A DNA stretch of 60,000 nucleotides from Nymphaea colorata. Lineage: Eukaryota > Streptophyta > Magnoliopsida > Nymphaeales > Nymphaeaceae. The DNA is taken from assembly GCF_008831285.2 (NCBI RefSeq), contig NC_045143.1, forward strand, positions 19,557,655-19,617,654. The letters run 5' to 3'. The notes beneath the pieces are model-generated. The model saw only the letters and a program-made list of their open reading frames with translations, searched no databases and was not told the DNA's origin. The position numbers and the translations under genes are program-made. This document shows positions 36,247 through 48,721 of the stretch, piece by piece; within the stretch, counting starts at the first letter, position 1; the number at the start of each line of letters is the position of its first letter.

Positions 36247-37549
36247 CTAAAAAAATATGTCAAGTAAAACATATGAGCTCTCAAAGTTCAACCAAAGCTT
36301 TACCTTTTTTGTTGTGTTAATTTGACTTTACATGGTACTCAATGACAATACATGAGAAGAACAAACATGTTAGATCTGATAGGAGTTTTTGAGATACCCA
36401 TCAAGGGGCTGTTTGTATGTTATTTTTAATTTATCTGCCACAAAAATTGGGGTATGTTCATAGAACACTTTTTCCACTTCAATTTTTTGAAAAGATATGT
36501 ATAAAAGTAACATACTGGAATAGTAACATAATATTACTATTTCTTAAGTATATCACTTCTGAGTAATAAATTAAGCACCTATTGCAGAACCAAATTTATT
36601 ATCGAGAGGCATAAATAAAGGAAAAACAAGTTGAGACTGCCCATTAAATTGCATTAATGCTGATAGACTAATTTGTGGGGCTCAGGAGGCCGGGCCATAT
36701 TTTATTGAAAATTTTGCAAACACAAAACCAAATTTTTGGTGGTATAACAAAAAATGCATCTAGCCTTGATTTTCTTTCAATTAACTACTTCTTTTATGTA
36801 TAATTTATTGGTGTTAAATGTAACATGTATATTCAAACCTGAGCATGCATGGTTTTGTTAACTTTTGAAAAGATTAAATGTTAAAAAGATGAGTGTGCTG
36901 TTGTAAAATTTTCCTATTTTTGGTTAAAAATTTGAAGCTCTTAAATTTTTCATTTGATTACAACACATTCCATCTTCATGGAATCCTATGAAGAGAGTAG
37001 GTGGATGGGATTTAGCTTGAAGACTTACCCACAATGGAAAAGGCTGAAGATAGAATGGAGAGCTCAATGTGAGTATGTAAACATATATACTGTATGTTCA
37101 TATGTAATATATATGTACATATACATATATATGTAATATACAATGCATATAATATATACATATAACACGTACACGTATACTACGTGTTATATACACATGT
37201 ATATGTATAGTTACAGTTCATATATATATAATATTATTATATATTATACATATATATTACATATACATGTATATAATACACTCATTGTATATGTACAATA
37301 TATAACATATATTATACATGTATAAGGCTCATATTGCAAGCTTGTACTATATGCTTCCATATAAGAGAAAGAGAGAGAGAGAGAGAGAGAAATAGATATA
37401 AAAAAAATTTCATCTTTTGACTGATGGTGGACGTAGGTTTTTGACCAACCGCCTTAACTGCTTTGTGTTTTGTTCCCTTCTTTTCTCTTCTTTTTTTCCA
37501 TAGTTGTTACTTTAGGCTCATGTTTTGTTCTTAAAAGTAGCATAGCAAG
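36247..37549. other. Region upstream of the 36-kb exon
   Basis: Probably an intron of the unrecognised gene. Contains a partial AAGGGGCTGTTTG MITE-like end near 36403, another GGCTCAGGAGGCCGGGCC fragment near 36680, and the TA-rich palindromic tract at 37075-37325. No exon recognised. Confidence 0.45.
37075..37325. repeat. Imperfect (TA/CA)-rich palindromic tract
   Basis: About 250 bases almost entirely of TATACATATATG-type alternating purine-pyrimidine sequence, with interruptions such as ACACGTACACG. ORFs across it are compositional artefacts. A GA microsatellite follows at 37366-37390. Confidence 0.9.
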
Positions 37550-38960
37550 TGGTAGCAAGAGTTTGGTGAAAGATGTCAACTATAAAGGAATGTGAAATCG
37601 AGAAGTTTAATGGGTAAAATAGCTAGTTGTCATCGTGGCAATTACATATATGAGACTAGCTAATTCAGTAAGAGTGAGAGCAGCATTGATTGACAAAGAT
37701 AAGCAGCTGAAGGGGATGACAAATGGCTGCAAGTGCAGGCTTCACTTAGGAAACTCGGCCATCCACAATGTCATCCATGAAGAAACGTCAGAAGCAATCT
37801 GAAGCAAGCTACAAAACATGTAGATGGGTAATAATCTAATGAACAAGCTACATTTAAAGTGACTTTATTACCTTCACATGAACGGCAAAGAAGATACCCT
37901 TCCACATTTCAATGAACTTAACATGCTTATTTCTCAACTTTTGAGTATGGGTGAGAAAATAAATGATGAGAAAAAGACGATGCTCTTGATTGTAATGTTG
38001 CCTAATTTGTATGATCATCTAGTAACCACAATCCTATTTGGAAAAGGGATACTTGGGCTATGGGAGGTAATTAGTGCCCGTTTGTCATATGAAAGGAATA
38101 TACAGAATTATGGTACTAGTGAATTTCAAGCCGAGGGACTCATTCTAGATGTTGAGAAAAGAAGTCTTAGCGAAACTAATGGGAAAAGTTTTCAAGAAAT
38201 AATTCTCAAATTACATCAAGAGGACCTCAGAACCATCTTAGTGATGTGGAGTGCTTTACTACAAATGAGAAAGGCCATATCTGAAGATTTTTGCAAAACA
38301 TTAAAGGAAGACTTAGAGGACCGAAAGATAAAGGATCAAAATAATGAAAAGAAGTCAATACCTGTATTGAGTTAGAATTGATAATAAATATCTATATTCA
38401 GCATATAATGGCTGATTGATCTCTATATCTAAATCATTGCACGATTTTGGATTTGGGTGCATCATATCATCTGTGGCCATATCGAGAATGGTTCGATTCC
38501 TATTCTTCTTGTGATGGAGGAACTATCTTTATGAATAATGCTGAATGTAAAGTTCCTGATATAAGAACTATAAAAATTAATATGTTTGATGGAGTAGTAA
38601 GGAAGCTTGGTGAGGTACGACATGTCGCAGATTTAAAGAAAAACTTGATACCTCTTTAAGGTGCTTGGATGTAGCTAACTGCAAGTACACAACATCGAGC
38701 GGTTCAATTAGAGTCTCAAATGAAGCATTATCTGTGATGAAAGGACAATAAAATGACACTGCTAGGGAGCTGCTACTACAGTACCAACTGAAGACCAAAT
38801 CAATGATAACTCGAAAAGGTGGCATATGAGACTCCCACATCTAGGAGAGAAAGATATCAAGGAGCTTCACAAGCATAAACTAATATAGGGGCTCAAGACA
38901 CACCACTAGTTCATGTGAAGGGCAAATACAAGGAAAATAACATTGATTGAGCTTTGAATC
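37550..38960 (+). mobile_element. Second Ty1/copia relic, 5' half only
   Basis: A primer-binding-site-like TGGTAGCAAGAG at 37550-37561 precedes a gag start (MSTIKECEIEKFNG) at 37573. A gag/UBN2-type region follows (LPHFNELNMLISQLLSMGEK near 37890; LSYERNIQNYG near 38080). The protease region has LGASYHLWPYREWFDSY near 38450 (active-site D-S/G-G changed to L-G) and FDGVVRKLGEVRHV near 38590. A GAG-pre-integrase trace lies near 38850. RT and the 3' LTR are absent. Multiple stops. Confidence 0.88.
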
Positions 38961-39925
38961 TAGGGCTCACATAAGAAAAGATATCCTAGAACATATTCAT
39001 ACTTCTGTACTGGTAATGCTTACTCTTGTTACATTGTTTAACTTGGAATAACATAATTCAACGTAAAGACAACTTTTCTACATAGAGAATTAGGGAAACA
39101 AATTAATATGAAGCAACCTGAAGATTCAGGTTCCACTTTCAAGTAAGTTACGTACACCATGTTGGTGCACGAAATTTCATGCGCCAATACGGTTAAAGAA
39201 CCATTTTTGTAAGGATAAAAAAGAAAGTCGAAAAAAGTAAAAAGACTTAAAAAGGCATTTTTTTTTAATGATTTAAAAAAAGTCCCTTTTTCTTTTGGTG
39301 TGTGTATCGAGGGGCGCACACAACTCTGTGTTCTTGTTAACTGCTCACTTCATCTGTAGGGATTTCCCCGCAATGGTCAAAAGTCAATAAAACTACTTCC
39401 TTGAGAAAGTTTCAACGGTGACATCCTTTCTTAGGAAGTTTGATAAGAAAATGTTACACATAGAAATTGACAACCATCAAAGAATTTAAAAATTATAAAT
39501 AAGAGCTTGACTTCACAAAAAATTACAAGTAACAGCTTGGCCCGGCACAGAATCCATGTAGGTGGGTAATTCGAGTGGCCTAGCCAGCAAGTTGGACTAG
39601 ACTACAATCCGGCCTTCCAAGCTCGACAAGGGTAGTGATCTGGTGCTAGGTTGAACTGACACTTCCAAGATCAGGTCATGTAAAAACAACTCAGTGCAGC
39701 CATGCCAATGGGCGATCATATAAATAAGCTTACCGGTCTAGATTTGATCATGTCCGGTTGGTTTAAGTAACCCATATATGACATTTGCCATTAATATTGG
39801 CTTCAGCTTTAGCCATAACCATTTGATTTGGATATGGACCCAAATAGGTCTCCTCCTGCTAGGTCTGTCGGGTTTACAGCGACCTAAGTCTTGCTGCATC
39901 AGCTCGATGGAATAGCATCCATTGA
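38961..39925. other. Intergenic or intronic region with no recognised gene
   Basis: Contains A/T runs and a moderately GC-rich stretch at 39530-39700 that may be another transposon fragment. Nothing can be assigned. Confidence 0.5.
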
Positions 39926-40290
39926 GCTCAGGGTGATCTCAAATTTTTGTATATGTTATAAACCAAAAATTTTTAAATTTATATATAAATTTTTTATTTT
40001 TCAAAAATCTGAGGGGGTGCCAAGGCCCCAGCCAGCCCACCCCTGATCCCATGTCTCATGTCCTCCTTATTTTGGCAAAAAACATCTTTTCTCTAAGATT
40101 GTTGTGGTAGCAAAGCCTCATATTGGTTGATGTGGGCAGTTGCCTACACCAATCCAAAAAAAATTATTTATTTATGTACAGATGCCTTTAAATATTTGTG
40201 CATTTATATATGCTAGTGACCCTTAAGAAATATAAATTCTTGAAATAATTTCCCTCAGCCAAAAAAATTTCTAGCTTGGCCACTGGGGGA
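39926..40290. repeat. Two adjacent diverged MITE-like repeats
   Basis: 39935-40050 shows the AAAATTTT core with GGGGGTGCCAAGGCCCCAGCCAGCC. 40095-40288 shows GTGGTAGCAAAGCC...GATGTGGGCAGTTGCC...CTAGCTTGGCCACTG, resembling the CAGTGGCGGAGCC hAT MITE. Ends are eroded. Confidence 0.5.
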
Positions 40291-40295
40291 CAGCC

Positions 40296-40880
40296 ATATT
40301 TGCCCAGGTAATTTGCTTTATGCTGATGATACGATTGCAGTCGATCTTTGTCAGAGTTGGAATCAAACACGGGTTTAAAAATGAACCCTAACAAATCCCT
40401 GGGTGGTAATTCCTTTTCTTGTCATCGATGAAGACTGGGAAAACTTTGTGGACATTTTCGGCTGCAAGGAAGCAAGTCTTCCTGTGGTGTGTCTAGGCAC
40501 GCCATTTTTGTTGGTAAATTGCAGGTGTATCGTTGTGAGACTTGGTGAGGAAAGTCAATAAGAGATTAGATGGGTGGAAAACTAATTAAAACAGGCTAAT
40601 TGTTATCTCGGGGAGGATTTGCTTGATTAAAGATGTGGTTACATTTTTGGGTGCAGACATATTTGGGGAGAATCGGATGATTGCAGGAGAACTTCATCTC
40701 ATTGGGTGGAACTCTCTGTGTAGACCATTTCATGAGTGTGGAGTAGGAGTGGTTGATCTAAAGTTCTTTACAGATGATATGTTTTGCGTTCAAAGCCCCA
40801 GCCAATAATCCTGTTCGGGCTAAGAGGCAACTTTTTTTGGGGAGTGGGTTATTTTTGAAATCCCTCTTTTTCTCTCTCTC
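40296..40880 (+). mobile_element. LINE (L1-type) reverse-transcriptase relic
   Basis: LYADDT, the L1-type RT catalytic box (usually FADDT), occurs near 40317. Downstream pieces match the conserved RT tail of plant LINEs: GCKEASLPVVCLG near 40470, RLDGW near 40570, GGRICLIK-like near 40610, and GELHLIGWNSLCRPFHECG near 40690-40740. Frames are broken. Only this roughly 600-bp piece is present; no poly-A tail or target duplication was identified. Confidence 0.8.
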
Positions 40881-41484
40881 TCTCTCTCACATACTCTGGC
40901 CTAGTTTGCTTAATAGGGATAGATATGTCTATATTCTGTCAAATCGAGAGTTGGATCACTTATCTCACTTATATTTTTCATGGGGGGTCGAATTATGGTC
41001 TTAGAATAATGAAGATAATTTTCCATGTAATTAATCGATGATCACGAAGTTGCTCTTCAGTCAAGAATGGGTTCGGGGACCAAGAACATTAATGGCATAA
41101 TTTTGAAAAAAAATAAACATATGATTTCACTTTTAAATTGGAAATTCTTTTGTCATAAAATGCACAAGATCAGCCTCAAAAGACATGACCTAAGTTATTG
41201 ATTTTCATGCATATTTTACAACGAAATTAGACACTTTTTCTTTCACATAATTTTGAATAGTGCGTATTATTTAGACAATAAGCCCGCCTCAAGTTATCAT
41301 GAACTTTAAATTAACTAGCAAATTGTTTTGCAAGCAAAAAAAATTAAGTTCTAACATGTGCATTATTATAAGTAACATCCTGTATTCAAATTGGACCAAT
41401 TGTCCTGCGTTTTGGAATATAGCAGTTTCCTAGATGCAAGTGATCGGTTAAGCAGCGCAGGCCAGCAGATCAAATTCAATAACT

Positions 41485-41583
<99 letters not shown>

Positions 41584-42300
41584 GCACCATGTAAGAAGTT
41601 ACTTGTTACCAAATTTATATCCAACCAGCAATCTGATCCAAAACTGACATCTACAACACGCAAATAGTCAACCCACATGCACACTAAACACACACATAAC
41701 CATGCCCTAATTAATGTATTTTTCTCATGAAAGATCCAATGAATTCCAAACAAATATTTGAGACATACGCCTTGAAACCACATTCAGCTATAAGCCACTC
41801 AGACGGTGAATTCTAACCAAGAAAGAGTACTAGAGAGCGCCAGATTAACGTGCAATGTATTACCATGTCTCTCAACTTCATGTCTAACTAAGCCCATTTA
41901 AAACTATGTTGTTCATCATCTTCTAGTTAAACTTTGTTTAGATGTCGGTAGAACTACTACATTTTATTGTCTGAATTTGCACAGTAACTAATACTTTAGT
42001 TTAAAGTAGATAGTTAATTACGATATGATCAACTTTATTATAATTTCTTTTTGGACATTTTCGCCGATTCATAATCAAATACAATGTTAGTAGAAGGACT
42101 ATGATATTGAATTAATCTTTACATATTAGGTTTTCCTTTCTTGTATCAGGAGCTAGGTCACCCATGCACAGCCTGTGTTAACGACTGTGTTAACGACATA
42201 TACCGTCGTGTATGTCTTGTGTCTAAATACTAATGGTTGTTGTATCGGTTCATATAGACCAATATACAGTGGATCAAGGGGCTGTCGATGTGATCTATAT
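40881..42300. other. Intergenic region with long AT microsatellite
   Basis: No supportable gene. The main feature is the (AT)n tract below. A short direct repeat GTGTTAACGAC occurs at about 42175 and 42187. Confidence 0.6.
41487..41581. repeat. (AT)n microsatellite, about 46 units
   Basis: An uninterrupted alternating AT tract of about 92 bases. The ORF across it, encoding Tyr-Ile repeats, is an artefact. Confidence 0.97.
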
Positions 42301-42302
42301 CA

Positions 42303-42505
42303 GTGGCAGAGCAAAAAAATTTTGGCTGATGGGCAATAACCGATCCCTCTTTTAAGACAATGAGTGCTTGCGGGGCACTGACTTAGGTATGATGTGGGCA
42401 CCACATGCGGCTGGACCTATCTGAACCTAGTTCCAGCTTAATGACAATGTAAGATTTCAAGGGCTGGTGTGGCAGTGGCCCACACAGCCCAGTCACACAG
42501 TAGCT
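42303..42505. repeat. Diverged CAGTGGC-type hAT MITE copy
   Basis: Left end CAGTGGCAGAGC, then GGCTGATGGGCA. The right part is GGTGTGGCAGTGGCCCACAC and GTAGCTC. The right terminus is eroded; no target duplication. Confidence 0.55.
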
Positions 42506-43289
42506 CGTCCCTTCAAGGAAAATTTAGCTGAGACAAATTAAACATACCAAATTTTAAGTTAATTTGTTATTATAGGGGGAGAGGTCTCCCATTTAACTAA
42601 TAGGTGTATTTTGGTAATTTCAAGTCCATAACGCATGGCCAAAAATGACTATTCGTTTGGAAAGTTACAAAAAGAAGAGCTGATTTTGGAAATATTCCCA
42701 TAGTGCAAGGACCGTTATGGAAAAACCTCAGAAAAAAAATTGGGAGCCTAGTATCTCTCGGGAAGAAAATATTAGCATGAGCACCAGAAAATGATCTTCC
42801 CATGGAAATTTGAGGTTCCCTGTAATATTGAGATGCGTAATGCGAGAAAGTCAACCCCTAGGCATGCTGATCTTCACACTTATCGCGGTAGCTATTTGCT
42901 TCTAATCAATTATTAATTTGTTCAAATTTCAATAAAAGAGATTATAAAATAATAAAATCTCCTCTCTCAAGGCATAAAAACGGTTTGTGCAAAGATTAAT
43001 GACACAAAAAATCTGATTTTCCTGTTGGCAGAAACGAGATGATCACCAACAAGGTTCATGGCAGTAGTTGTATAACCAGTGAAAGAAAGAAGATCGAACT
43101 GATTGTCCAAAAAAGAACTATGTCAAGAAGATTCATGCAATATATATATATATATAAAAAGAGCGAGAGATAAAAGAAAAAGAAAAGAGACTCATCCATT
43201 TGACATCATAATAGCACTCCTAATTTCAATATCAATATTACTTTTTAATACCATCAATATAGTACCCTTCAAGAATTTAACTGGGGAGG
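42506..43289. other. Intergenic region
   Basis: Nothing recognised apart from a short TA run at 43140-43156. An antisense 85-residue ORF at 42597-42854 has no domain. Confidence 0.55.
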
Positions 43290-43493
43290 TGGGTAGAGGT
43301 GGAGCCAAGGGGGGCTGGCGTGGGCCCTGGGCTCACTTTAATTTTTTTTTTTTAAAATGTATATTAAAAAATTTCACTTGTTATATATAAAAATTTTAAA
43401 AATTAATATTTTGGTCATTGTCGAAACTTTAATTCGACCTCTTTTATAAAAAAAATTTATGGTTTGACTTCTGAAGGTGGATACAACATCCCA

Positions 43494-43590
43494 CTGAATC
43501 CAACCGGTTATGCTACCTATATATATATATATATATATATAAATAAAGTGACTGAATCCAACCGGTTATGCTATATATATATATATAAAG
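43494..43590. repeat. Duplicated ACTGAATCCAACCGGTTATG unit with TA tracts
   Basis: CTGAATCCAACCGGTTATGC occurs at about 43495 and 43552, each followed by a TA run. A small tandem duplication that includes a microsatellite. Confidence 0.85.
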
Positions 43591-43609
43591 TGAAAAGGAT
43601 TGAGAGAAA

Positions 43610-44100
43610 AGAAAGAAAAACCTCAAGGTTGCTGCCGAAGACGTTGGTAGGATATGTTTTAAGTAAGCCAGTCCTGGAGCATGCAACGGCGGGGTCGATG
43701 GTTGGCATATCCGAAAGGGAGCCACCAGCAGCCACGTTAGTAGCGGCAGGGTCGTCGCTTTTCCCGAGAAGCAGCAGAAGATCACTTGTTTTTGTAGCAG
43801 CAGGAGAATCGGAGGAGATGTCAAGGCAGAGGGTGCAGTCGGGGGTGGTACCTCCCGCAGAGGAGGAGGCGGGCGACCCTCTAGTTGGTAGAGGAGGTCG
43901 AGTTCTTGAATTTCACGCCATTGGGGAGGCGAAGGGGGACGGGGAGATGCGATCTCACCAGCTTCCTCCTCCACATGCGACTGTCCAGCCTCTTGCTTCC
44001 CACACGGTGGGCAGGAGGAGAAAGATCTCCACCATGGCACCATAGGTTTCCCAGCGGATGGATCCATTGGGGCTGGGATTGAAGATTACAGCCAATATGA
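43610..44100. other. GC-rich island with overlapping ORFs on both strands, function unknown
   Basis: GC-rich DNA in an AT-rich setting. Partial frames stay open on plus (to 44045, product rich in Ala, Gly, Arg and Glu) and minus (from 44067, rich in Pro, Ser and Leu). Neither resembles a known domain, and the plus frame runs back through a TA microsatellite, which argues against coding. Possible first exon or promoter of a minus-strand gene such as the 36-kb one, or part of a transposon. Not resolvable here. Confidence 0.35.
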
Positions 44101-44329
44101 AGTTGGAAATCTCTCATAAAAAAGGAAAGGGATCAGGTGCCCGTACAAGACAGAGAGAGAGAGAGGGGGGTGAAATGAAGAAATAAATTTACTTTTCTAC
44201 CCCTTGTCAGGAGAATGAAGTAGCAATTAAATTACTAAAATGGCCTTGTTGGTTTTTTCATTAGCAGTTGGCTGTCTTCCAGCCTTTCTATTTACAACTC
44301 AAAGAATGACAATATTGTCCTTATAGGTT

Positions 44330-44910
44330 TAGCTACAGAGTATTTTTCACAACAAGATAGTTGAGATTCAGTGGCGTTCAGAAAGCGCCTGCGAATGTCT
44401 CTTTGTGAGATATAACAAGCCCAGCCGAGGGTGCCAATGAATGTCAGGACATAAATGGCCTTATTTTCTGTCACATTTCATTAATGTCACTGAAAGGTTT
44501 TCAGTGGCATTCCAACTGTCCCAAAATACGCCTTTTTAAGTAGGCTCATAAAGTGATGGAAAGAGCTTTCAGTGGCATTTCTGCAGCGCTAGTATTATGA
44601 TATTATGACATACTAAAAATGCCAATGTAAAGTTCTCTATGGTATTAGACCTCTGGTTTATGACTTCATTAGCACGTCACTGAAGCATTTTCAATGAAAT
44701 TTACAAAACGTCATTGTGAACATTTTATGGTGAATTTCAAGTGACCATGAAGGTCTTCACTGACATCTAATCATAAAATGGTAGTGGTATTATTACTAAA
44801 CATGTTAATGGTGCATATGTCTGCCATCATTCCTATTTTATGATAATTTGCATATGCCATTGAAGGCCTATCAAAAACATCATTAAAGATCTTTTGTAAT
44901 TACGACCAAA
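44330..44910. repeat. Block of repeated TTCAGTGGCATT / CACTGAAAG motifs
   Basis: Short motifs TCAGTGGC(A/G)TT occur at about 44369, 44498 and 44568. CACTGAAAG/CACTGAAGC occurs at 44488 and 44680, and related CATTGAAGG, TTCACTGACAT and GCCAATGTAAAG occur between. This resembles the subterminal repeat arrays of some class II transposons such as CACTA elements, but no matching terminus was located, so the superfamily is not assigned. Confidence 0.45.
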
Positions 44911-46460
44911 TTAGAAAGTCAAAGACAATAAAAAGGAGTTCTTTTCCTGTCAATATAAAGATCATTGTCATTAAAATAAGGTTTAGGAACATTCAAATAT
45001 GTAAATACAACACAAAAAATACACAATTTCCAACTATAAATCCAACATTTGTGCGTCTACATCAAACTACAAATCGAATATTTACAAAAGAACCAATAAT
45101 CCATTTATACAAACCGTCACTACTTGTTGACACTTTACTCTCGTCACCATAAGACCATTTTCAAGAATCCTGCGTGTGATGTTTGTTAGAAGCCCAACTC
45201 TATCAGATGTTTGCACCTCTGTCTTAATCCTTGCAACAAGCACAGCATGAACAAGGGATTATTAACTTAATCCACCTTTGTCACGTGCAAGTTCACTTCT
45301 GAATTTAATAAATATGCTTGAGACTCTCACTGCCAAATGAATTTAGTAATACTAAATTCACAACAAGATTGATAATAGCATTGGCAGAAGCAAAAGAAAA
45401 AAAAGTCGCGTCACATTAAGTAAGCTACCAATGCAGCACAAAATATTCTTACGTTAGTTGACAAAGATAGCAAGAAATGTTATACCGATGCAAGGTATGA
45501 TGAACAAAAATATTTACAAGCGCATTGGAGCATTGGCCAACTAAAAAATAATGCTGCACCAAATTGTTTTATAACATGAAGAAACACATTAACCTATATG
45601 TGATTCACCGACAAAGCTAGTAAATGCCGCACAAATATTTTAGATCTCAAACAAAATAATTGTGAAGCTGGGATATATGGTGTATTTTCTGATCTACTAA
45701 ATTAAATGTGCCCACACTATATTCTTAGTAGGGATATGCCTAGTCTGACCAGCATATGCAGTCCTAAAGTTAGTAGTAAGATAAGATTACTTGAAAAAAA
45801 AATTATTCGTCAACCATCCATGAAACACTTAGATATGTGTTTTTATCATCAACAATTCTCGAGGGGTAACAGTAACATATCCCAAGTTTTTGTAAAGGCA
45901 TTTTCATGTACTTTCCTATACAATTTATGATCATTTCACATTGTCAAGAAATAAAAAGAAAAAAAAGTCCTCTACATGAAACCTATCACTCAAAAGCATC
46001 TATAACTAAATGAATAATTAGTGTAAAAGTGATATAAATCTGATTCATATTATCTGATAACATATTGTACAATAACAATATGATTACAACTAGAAATGGA
46101 ACATAATTCAATAGGAGGCAATATCCAGCCAGTGTCAACAAAGAGACAATCTATAGAAAAAATCAAAGCACAAATTCAGAGAAGCTAGATAAAATAATCC
46201 ATTTCTAAAAGCTGCGGCAGAATAATAGATGCAGGCAACCTAACAGTAGATAAGACCCTTGAACAACAGTCTGCTCCAACCTGATTTATCACCGTGATTG
46301 GGATCTCCACCACTAATAATATTCATTTTGAGCCATTCTAAAGACAATTGATATCGGCAAGTCTAATTCTTCATAAAAAGATTATGAAGCTTAAAGAAAT
46401 AATGATATCAAATGATCAAACTGCACAGGGCCAAACACATAACAAAACAAATTTCAGAAC
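44911..46460. other. Intergenic region, no recognised gene
   Basis: AT-rich sequence with short ORFs only. No domain, repeat array or RNA gene seen. Confidence 0.5.
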
Positions 46461-46473
46461 AAATTAGAGGCAT

Positions 46474-46545
46474 TTAGTCCCAGTCTTTATCAAAGATCAT
46501 TGCACCATCAACATCCAAAGGGCACTTGTAAGTTGTAGTTGAAGC
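46474..46545 (-). other. Exon-like C-terminal stretch, very tentative
   Basis: On the minus strand a frame reads ASTTTYKCPLDVDGAMIFDK then DWD and a stop near 46477. It looks protein-like, but the sequence just upstream is a polypurine run rather than a polypyrimidine acceptor tract, and no other exon was found. Could be chance or a decayed gene end. Confidence 0.2.
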
Positions 46546-48430
46546 TATACTTTTTTTTTTCCTTTTTAGCAGTTGTAAAATGATGATATAGGAAATGTCT
46601 AATGTAGACACTACAATAAAATAGTCCATAAGGATTTATAGCTCATGAATGATTCCTTTCATTTTATTGAATATCAAAGTCCAAAAGTTCTCCGTATCAT
46701 TAAGATATTGCTAAACTTACATGGAGACAATGGCTAGAGTTATTCACATAATATAATCCAAAGTAATGCAAGTAAAAAAAATGTCTAACCCACGCGAGCA
46801 ACATAAATTTAAATTTTCCATGCACCAGATATTTCAACCATAGATGTAGGCTGAGATATGACAGAATACCTCAAGTAGAAACTCAAAAATAAGATGATAA
46901 CTTCAAAGAAGAAAAACAAAGAGAAAATGCAATAATAGACCACACAGAAGAGTTACAACTTGAATGCTGAAATAACTTCCTCTTTTACCTCTTTATAATG
47001 TAAACAAGTGTGAATTGTAAAGAACTTGATTTCACTTTGAATCATACAGCCAATGTATTCAATACATTCCCCTTCAACTCATAAAATGGACAGCAATTGA
47101 CGTAAGTTAAAATTGGCATGGATGATGATTGACAAGAGAAAGGAAATAAGACCAAGTAAGAGAAAAATAGACAGATAATCATATAACGAGAAATTGGATT
47201 TCCTATTCAAAACTAGAATTAGATTGTTTTGTTCAAAACTAAAAGTAGATTTTCTTTTGGTGGTTCCTTTTAATCATATAACCAGTTAGATGTTTTCTAG
47301 AAGAAAAAACGAAGAAGCAAATATTGACCTGACCTATTCTCCCCAACACTCCTCTAGAAACAATGACAACACAAGCAAAAACTTAGACAAGACCCAATGG
47401 AAGAAGAATGAGAAAGAAAGTCGAAGAAAAAGACAAAGTCAATAACACCCTCATGCATTGTTTCCAGAAGAAAAAAAAGGGAAAAAGGTTGCAAAGGCTA
47501 ACTTGTTCCTCTGCTGCACTTCTATGGTTACGAATCCAGATGAAGCAATGGTAGATTCTGGATTGACAGAAGAGGGGTAAAGTTTTAAATGTCCATAGAG
47601 GTAGAAACTTCATGAGAGAAGGGAAAAGTCTACAAACACCAATCCAAAACTCTAGATATGCTCGATTGAAAGAGACAGGTGAAGTCTCCAAACTCCACAA
47701 AGGCAGAAGTTATACACACACACACATATATATAGAATGAAGCCCACAAAAACTAGAGGAAAGCCCATAAAGTTTTAGCCTTTTCAATAGCATTAAATTC
47801 AACCCTAATTCTTCCCCTTCTTTTCTGGCAGCCACAATGTGCCAACACATTAAAAGTTTATTGGCATCACCCTTCCAAATTTTATAAAGGAGGCTTTAGC
47901 ATGACACCCTATGGTTAGCGCCAAAGAAGGGCACCCCATCAATGGCATCCCATTAGTGCTATACCACTGAATGCCATATATCTTTGGTGTGTGCCCACTA
48001 CCCCTAGTTTGTTTTTATTTGATCTGCTTGCACAATTGAATATTTATAAATGTGCAGTGTGAGTACATATGTCAAGAGGGACATTCTAATTGTGTTATTA
48101 TGCCAGATTATGTGATTTTGAAAGTAAAAAATTATTTGTCATGTTGACTTATACGGCAGAGCATGATGTGTATTTGGGCCCAAATGCCTAACTGTACGTA
48201 CGACCCTCACACAATAGATGTTTTGGTCTTCTTTAGAAAAGAAACTTTTCTCTCTTCTACTTAATGTTTTCTCTTACAAGGGGTTTTCTTTTTACACATG
48301 GGACATTTTAGTCATTTCAGTTATTGAACAAAAACATGATTACTTTGCAACCTGGATAGATGACCTTCTCAAGGATCAAAGCAAATGTGATCTGATGTAA
48401 GGATTGAAGTCAGTAAGCAAACTTAGTTTA
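46546..48430. other. Intergenic region, no recognised gene
   Basis: AT-rich, with a CACTACAATAAAATAG stretch at 46608 that resembles a CACTA terminus but has no partner. The 105-residue minus ORF at 47383-47700 has no domain. CA/TA microsatellite at 47713-47734. Confidence 0.5.
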
Positions 48431-48436
48431 ATAAGC

Positions 48437-48512
48437 AAGGTGGGTTTTTGCATTTTCCCCATTTGAAATGATTGAAGTCGTCTGAAAGGAAGGTGGGTTT
48501 TTGCATTTTCCC
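48437..48512. repeat. Direct repeat of AGGTGGGTTTTTGCATTTTC, 52 bp apart
   Basis: Two near-identical copies of about 23 bases (from about 48438 and 48490), with AAGCAAG-like sequence before them. A short tandem duplication. Confidence 0.8.
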
Positions 48513-48721
48513 CGTTTTGCCCTCTTTATTGACTTTAATAAGCAAGACCATTGGATTGAATCTGCCTTGCTCCAGGGCTTATACAATGTTTGGATAGAAG
48601 GGAAGCAGATGATATTAATGGATGGAAAGAAAAGAGAAAAAATGAAAAACAAGGAAGGGATTGATGTTGAGGAAGGAAAGAGAGGAAAGAGAAGGGAAGG
48701 GAAGGGAAGAAATGACTATAA

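Noticed and set aside
36954-37136. Minus-strand ELSILSSAFSIVG followed by GTAAGT-like donor as a further exon of the 36-kb gene
   Set aside because: Too short and without a convincing acceptor. Cannot be separated from chance.
41391-41594. ORF of repeated Tyr-Ile
   Set aside because: Produced by the (AT)n microsatellite. The same applies to ORFs at 58910-59119 and 59250-59624.
43464-44067. 193- and 184-residue ORFs on opposite strands
   Set aside because: Both run through TA microsatellites and reflect GC-rich composition. No family resemblance, so only a GC-rich island is reported.
46608-46623. CACTACAA sequence like a CACTA transposon end
   Set aside because: No matching inverted end and no 3-bp duplication nearby, and the motif array at 44.3 kb lies on the wrong side of it.
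47383-47700. 105-residue minus-strand ORF
   Set aside because: Rich in Phe and Leu from A/T bias, with no domain and no conserved motif.
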